Assembly (NCBI RefSeq): GCF_002102345.1
Contig: NZ_LQPP01000010.1
Span: 25,523-89,522 of the forward strand
DNA length: 64,000 nucleotides
Direction of reading: 5' to 3'
DNA from: Mycolicibacterium peregrinum
GTDB lineage: Bacteria; Actinomycetota; Actinomycetes; Mycobacteriales; Mycobacteriaceae
Shown here: one piece after another, positions 63,546-64,000 of the stretch
How the letters are laid out: each line of letters begins with the position of its first letter
How positions within the stretch are numbered: the first letter of the stretch is position 1
Position numbers and translations under genes: made by a program
The notes under the pieces: generated by a model
What the model saw: the letters and a program-made list of their open reading frames with translations, nothing else
Told to the model about the DNA's origin: nothing
Database searches by the model: none

Positions 63546-64000
63546 ATGTTTGCTATCGCGACGCTTATGGCGCTTGTCCAGCAGGTTTCGGGCACGCCGT
63601 ACATCTCGGGTGGAGACTCGCCGGCCGGCACCGACTGCTCAGGGCTGGCTTCCTGGGTCAGCAATATGGCGACCGGCCGTCCCGTCTACGGCGACCGGTT
63701 CAACACCGGAAACCAGGAGCGTGCGCTCCTGGCCCGTGGCTTCAAGTACGGAACCCAGCCCGGCGCCCTGGTGATCGGCTGGAACGGCGGCCACACCGCC
63801 GTGACCCTGCCGGACGGCACGCCAGTGTCCTCGGGCGAGGGCGGCCACGGAGTCCGGATCGGTGGCGGCGGGGCCTACCAGCGCCAGTTCAGCCACCACA
63901 TGTACCTGCCGATCGCGGAAGAAACACCGCAGGAGGCGCCTGCGGACGCACCAATGGACCCGTTCGCACCCCCGCCCCCCCCGCCGATCGATCCCATGGC
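63546..64000 (+). CDS. NlpC/P60-like peptidoglycan endopeptidase, N-terminal part
   Basis: The first 151 codons are in the window; the gene runs off the right edge. From ATG 63546 the sequence has the catalytic Cys in GTDCSGLASWVSN and the catalytic His in WNGGHTAVTLPDGTPV, then GEGGGHGVRIGGGGAY, as in NlpC/P60-like domains. A Pro-rich tail begins near residue 135 (PFAPPPPPPIDP). No signal peptide is seen at this start (MFAIATLMALVQQVSG...), so either the first part is a weak one or the protein works inside, as in some phage-derived enzymes. Confidence 0.6.
   Translation, partial: MFAIATLMALVQQVSGTPYISGGDSPAGTDCSGLASWVSNMATGRPVYGDRFNTGNQERALLARGFKYGTQPGALVIGWNGGHTAVTLPDGTPVSSGEGGHGVRIGGGGAYQRQFSHHMYLPIAEETPQEAPADAPMDPFAPPPPPPIDPM

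Overview
The window is GC-rich, densely packed chromosomal DNA of a mycobacterium, most likely a rapid grower of the Mycolicibacterium type. The markers are mycobacterial: an MmpS/MmpL pair, FurA-KatG, a resuscitation-promoting factor, an inactive RipD-type NlpC/P60 protein, FAAL/FadD enzymes, mycothiol-dependent isomerase-type folds, DUF732 proteins and many small exported proteins with Ala/Pro-rich signal regions. The species cannot be fixed from the sequence alone. I saw no rRNA, tRNA, CRISPR array, prophage or intact insertion sequence.

Layout. 1-2.3 kb: a hemerythrin fragment, then a CmtR-like ArsR regulator, a CDF-type metal transporter and an ICMT-like methyltransferase in one operon, and a tautomerase. 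2.4-6.7 kb: a PepD/HtrA protease, an acetyltransferase, an Rpf, an AT-rich non-coding island with inverted repeats, and a triple-LysM esterase. 6.9-9.6 kb: an F420-type oxidoreductase, an antitoxin/zeta-toxin pair with an 11-bp palindromic operator, and an unusual histidine phosphatase. 9.7-11.6 kb: a three-gene cobalt hydratase operon that looks like thiocyanate hydrolase. 11.8-14.6 kb: furA-katG with a perfect palindrome upstream. 14.7-25.4 kb: FKBP lipoprotein, methyltransferase, thioesterase, TIGR01777 epimerase, two NDH-2-like flavoproteins, a peptidoglycan-binding protein, an ECF42 sigma factor with its DGPF partner, and an SMP-30 lactonase. 25.4-38.8 kb: ThrE-type exporter, methyltransferase, DUF2278 protein, LpqC-like esterase, alcohol dehydrogenase, cyanase, FAAL, an ArsR/SRPBCC pair, DUF899 protein, acyl-CoA ligase and P450.

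38.8-43.1 kb: NYN nuclease, then a translationally coupled operon that matches the URC uracil-catabolism pathway (URC1-like GTP cyclohydrolase II homologue, URC4/DUF1688, Upp) followed by a CPBP protease. 43.1-50.7 kb: membrane protein, M48 protease, RipD, TenA, Tpx, an APH(6)-like kinase, a small unknown protein, a MenC homologue that has lost most catalytic residues, and a MOSC protein. 50.7-58.4 kb: a cyanamide-hydratase-like HD protein and cupin divergent from a GlxA-type regulator, SGNH hydrolase, acyltransferase 3, and a run of small exported proteins. 58.9-63.0 kb: MmpS5/MmpL5-like exporter with a fused ArsR-SRPBCC regulator downstream. The right edge holds the start of an NlpC/P60-like protein.

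Notable cross-links: three unlinked genes (PG-binding protein, DUF2278 protein, 107-aa unknown) share a GCGTAG-N4-CTAC-YYGAA element about 77-87 bp upstream of their starts. The ArsR-SRPBCC regulator and mmpS share an AGCC-N4-GGCT palindrome core. Thiocyanate hydrolase, cyanase and a cyanamide-hydratase-like protein together suggest capacity to use small C-N compounds. The last two points are inference.
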